From NCBI RefSeq assembly GCF_003367355.1, contig NZ_CP031413.1:1530921-1594920 (forward strand): a stretch of 64,000 nt of DNA, written 5' to 3'. Within the stretch, counting starts at the first letter, position 1, and the number at the start of each line of letters is the position of its first letter. Made by a program: the position numbers and the translations under genes. The notes under the pieces are model-generated. The model worked only from the letters and a program-made list of their open reading frames with translations. It ran no database searches and was not told where the DNA came from. This document shows positions 61,917 to 64,000 of this stretch, piece after piece. Source of the stretch: Lysobacter sp. TY2-98 (GTDB lineage: Bacteria; Pseudomonadota; Gammaproteobacteria; Xanthomonadales; Xanthomonadaceae).

Positions 61917-63782
61917 ATGCACGCGGCCACGCCCACTCGACGCCCTCCGCCGCCGCCAACGTCGACACGTGAGACGGCAGGAGCGATGGCTGTAACGCCG
62001 CCCGCCGCGCACGATCCGCCGCCCAGCTGGATCCGCGGCGCTGTACGTGACGTGCTGGAAAAGGCGCCCGGCTATCACGCACTGCATGAAGACGACCGTC
62101 GGTCGCTGGCGCACGCGATGGTGCGCGTGTCGTCGCTCGCCGCGCGGCTGATCGAGGAAGAAGGCGATGCGCATGCGGCCACCGCGCCACCGCGTAACGC
62201 GCCGCTCGCGCGTGCGCAGTCGCAACCGGACTTCGGCGCCTCGGCCGACCGCATCGCCGGCACAACGCAGAACGTCCTCAACGCGGTCTCGTTTCCCCGT
62301 TTCGTCACCGACCTCATCAATGGCGTGTTCCGCGCCATGCTCGATTCCAACCAGACGCAGATGCAGCAGTACGTCAACCTGCTCAACGCGGTGTCGGCAT
62401 CGGCCGAGGGCTTCGAAGGCGCGCAGTTCGGGCTGATGCGCGTGCGTCAGTGGCTGGCGGACCACTTCCCCGAGGCCATCGAATACGAAGCCCCCGACGT
62501 CGAACCCGGCGAAGCCCCGGACCCCGACGAGATCGCCAATGCACGCCTTCGCCTGCGCAGCGGTGCGTCGATGCCGACGCCGGACATCATCCGCGCCACG
62601 CTCGGCATGGCGCCGGAAGATCCGCTGGAGGCGAGCAATCCGGAGCAGCTCGTCCCGATCGCGCGACGTTTCCTTGCGCGGCAACGCCAGCAGATGTTGG
62701 CGACCATGGTGATGATGGGCATGCAGCGCATCGTGATCGACAGCGGCAAGATCAACGCCGCGATGCGCTTCCACATCGATACGCGCAGTGCCGCGAACCA
62801 GGACCAGGGCAGCCAGACCAGCATCCAGAACCGCATCAAGGGCGGTGGCAGCTTCGGTTTCGGGCCGTGGGGCGCGAGCGCGGAGGTCGAGAACACGATC
62901 GGCTATGTCTCGACGCAGCGTTCGCAGTCGACCGAGGAAATGAACACCGATCTCGACCTGAATTCGTCGGTGGAACTGAACTTCCGCAGCGACTATCTGC
63001 CACTCAACCAGATGGCGAACCAGGCGCAGGCCGAGCGCATTCGCAACAGCACGATTAATCCCGCGGCAACGGTGGTCGAAGATCCGGCGGCCGCGCGCGC
63101 GACCCGTCAGGCCGCGCAGCGTGCGGCGGAAGAAGCGCGACGCGCGGCGACACCGATCGCGATGCCGACCACGCCTGCCGCGCCCTCACCATCGACGTCG
63201 ACACCGGCGACGACCGCGCCTCCCAGCGCACCCGCCACCGGGGGCGCGACGTCGACAGCGCCCGGCGCGACCACGACAGCGCCCTCGACATCCGGAACCA
63301 CGACCTCGACACCTTCGACGTCGGGCTCGGGGACGACGACAACGCCCTCGGCACCGGGCACAACGCCACCGCGACCGCCCGCGACGTCGGGAACAGGCGG
63401 CACGACGACGACGCCCAGCGGCTCGTCGACAGCCACTGCGCCCGCGGTCGCGCCCGGCACGGCCCCGCCTCCCACGTCGACGACGGCGCCATCCGCACCA
63501 CCGTCCACCACGAGCGTCACCGCGCCGGCGCCGGCGCCGACATCGGGCAGCGCAGTGGGCACGCAGGTCGGTGCGACGGTCGGCGGCGCGGCAGGCACCG
63601 CGGCGGGTGGCGCGGTGGGTGGCGCAATCGGCGCTGCGGCGGGTGGCGTGGGCGCGGTGGTGGGTGCGCCGGTCGGCGCCGCGATCGGCGGTGCGGTGGG
63701 CACCGCCGCCGGCGGGCTGCTCGGCGGTGCGATCGGCGGTGCCATCGAATCGGGCCTGAGCGGAAGCTCAGGGACGCACTGA
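61917..63782 (+). CDS. Cluster paralog family, member 4, with Pro/Thr stalk and glycine-zipper tail
   Basis: A 621-aa protein. Block a (38-82): IRGAVRDVLEKAPGYHALHE. Block b (about 118-180): VSFPRFVTDLINGVFRAMLD with QTQMQQYVNLLNAV. Block c (about 248-292): RQQMLATMVMMGMQRIVIDS. Block d: VELNFRSDYLPLNQMANQ. Then a Pro/Thr/Ser/Ala low-complexity stalk of about 135 residues (410-545), then GTQVGATVGGAAGTAAGGAV and similar GxxxG repeats to residue 615. This glycine zipper can insert in or oligomerise on membranes. A start at 61986 (MAVTPPAAHD) is also possible. Confidence 0.82.
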   Translation: MHAATPTRRPPPPPTSTRETAGAMAVTPPAAHDPPPSWIRGAVRDVLEKAPGYHALHEDDRRSLAHAMVRVSSLAARLIEEEGDAHAATAPPRNAPLARAQSQPDFGASADRIAGTTQNVLNAVSFPRFVTDLINGVFRAMLDSNQTQMQQYVNLLNAVSASAEGFEGAQFGLMRVRQWLADHFPEAIEYEAPDVEPGEAPDPDEIANARLRLRSGASMPTPDIIRATLGMAPEDPLEASNPEQLVPIARRFLARQRQQMLATMVMMGMQRIVIDSGKINAAMRFHIDTRSAANQDQGSQTSIQNRIKGGGSFGFGPWGASAEVENTIGYVSTQRSQSTEEMNTDLDLNSSVELNFRSDYLPLNQMANQAQAERIRNSTINPAATVVEDPAAARATRQAAQRAAEEARRAATPIAMPTTPAAPSPSTSTPATTAPPSAPATGGATSTAPGATTTAPSTSGTTTSTPSTSGSGTTTTPSAPGTTPPRPPATSGTGGTTTTPSGSSTATAPAVAPGTAPPPTSTTAPSAPPSTTSVTAPAPAPTSGSAVGTQVGATVGGAAGTAAGGAVGGAIGAAAGGVGAVVGAPVGAAIGGAVGTAAGGLLGGAIGGAIESGLSGSSGTH

Positions 63783-63829
63783 GCGGCCCGCAAGTACGCC
63801 TTCGCGCCGGCTCAACGCAAACGTGCGAT

Positions 63830-64000
63830 CTAGGCCTGTACGCCGGGCATCGCCGGCGTTTGCGTCAGGCATCCCAGTGGAAATCGCATCACCACCTCGG
63901 TGCCCTGACTCGTGCCCGGGCTGTCGATGCGCACGTCGCCGCCGTGCAACTGCAGGATGCTGGAGACAAGACTCAGCCCCAGCCCGAGCCCCGCAACGCT
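63830..64000 (-). CDS. Sensor histidine kinase, C-terminal fragment
   Basis: The last 56 codons of a kinase that enters from the right edge. GLGLGLSLVSSILQLHGGDV is the G2-box end of a HATPase_c domain, followed by GTEVVMRFPL. The gene ends TAG at 63830-63832, convergent with the cluster's last gene and 47 bp from it. The sensor part lies outside. Confidence 0.88.
   Translation of the reverse strand, partial: SVAGLGLGLSLVSSILQLHGGDVRIDSPGTSQGTEVVMRFPLGCLTQTPAMPGVQA

Noticed and set aside
63150..63770. CRISPR or tandem DNA repeat in the last paralog
   Set aside because: Repetitive look comes from Pro/Thr and Gly/Ala codons; units are not constant in length or sequence.
46050..63782. Type VI or extracellular contractile injection system
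   Set aside because: No sheath, tube, baseplate, spike or ATPase gene; paralogs do not resemble tail proteins.
46050..63782. Prophage or tailocin
   Set aside because: No integrase, terminase, capsid, holin or att-like repeats were seen, and base composition is uniform with the surroundings.

Overview
This window looks like a piece of chromosome from a high-GC gammaproteobacterium of the Xanthomonadaceae (Lysobacteraceae), most likely Lysobacter or a close relative. That assignment is inferred from very high GC, short intergenic gaps, frequent GTG/TTG starts, many secreted peptidases and the family mix (two M13 peptidases, MocR, DUF2189, DUF2272, TonB-free outer-membrane proteins). No rRNA, tRNA, CRISPR array, IS element or prophage was seen.

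Positions 1-44,000 hold mostly single genes or short operons. They include a response-regulator fragment, an M13 metallopeptidase, upp, a carboxylesterase, a peroxiredoxin, GST, a KGG stress protein, ohr, an old-yellow-enzyme reductase, methyltransferases, an RcnB-like protein and a zinc alcohol dehydrogenase. Further on are an HWE-type PAS histidine kinase, an OmpA-family protein, two ECF sigma factors with their neighbours, and an FAD reductase. There is a diguanylate cyclase interrupted by an in-frame stop, and a PQQ-type sugar dehydrogenase with its DUF2231 partner. A tightly overlapping PhzF-GFA-AraC-VOC operon, a lipocalin, a MocR regulator with candidate operator repeats, and a second M13 peptidase complete this part.

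Positions 44,090-63,782 are the unusual part. A divergent XRE regulator and a SARP-like regulator (winged helix plus BTAD domain) precede four tandem copies of GTGATCCA at exactly 11-bp spacing (45,968-46,008). Eleven to twelve same-strand genes follow with almost no gaps (46,050-63,782). They encode: a 115-aa protein; a 1,762-aa protein with two trypsin-like domains, one N-acetylmuramoyl-L-alanine amidase domain and one papain-like cysteine peptidase domain; four members of one paralogous helical family; a small beta-rich protein; a protein with a trypsin-co-occurring-like domain plus helix-hairpin-helix; a subtilisin-like peptidase without signal peptide; two further mutually related helical proteins; and a 353-aa protein of unknown family. 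The last paralog ends in a Pro/Thr-rich stalk and a glycine-zipper tail that could insert in a membrane. I know of no described system with this composition. It is the best candidate here for a new protease-centred conflict, predation or cell-lysis system, probably switched on by the SARP-like regulator.

The window ends inside a histidine kinase gene on the minus strand.
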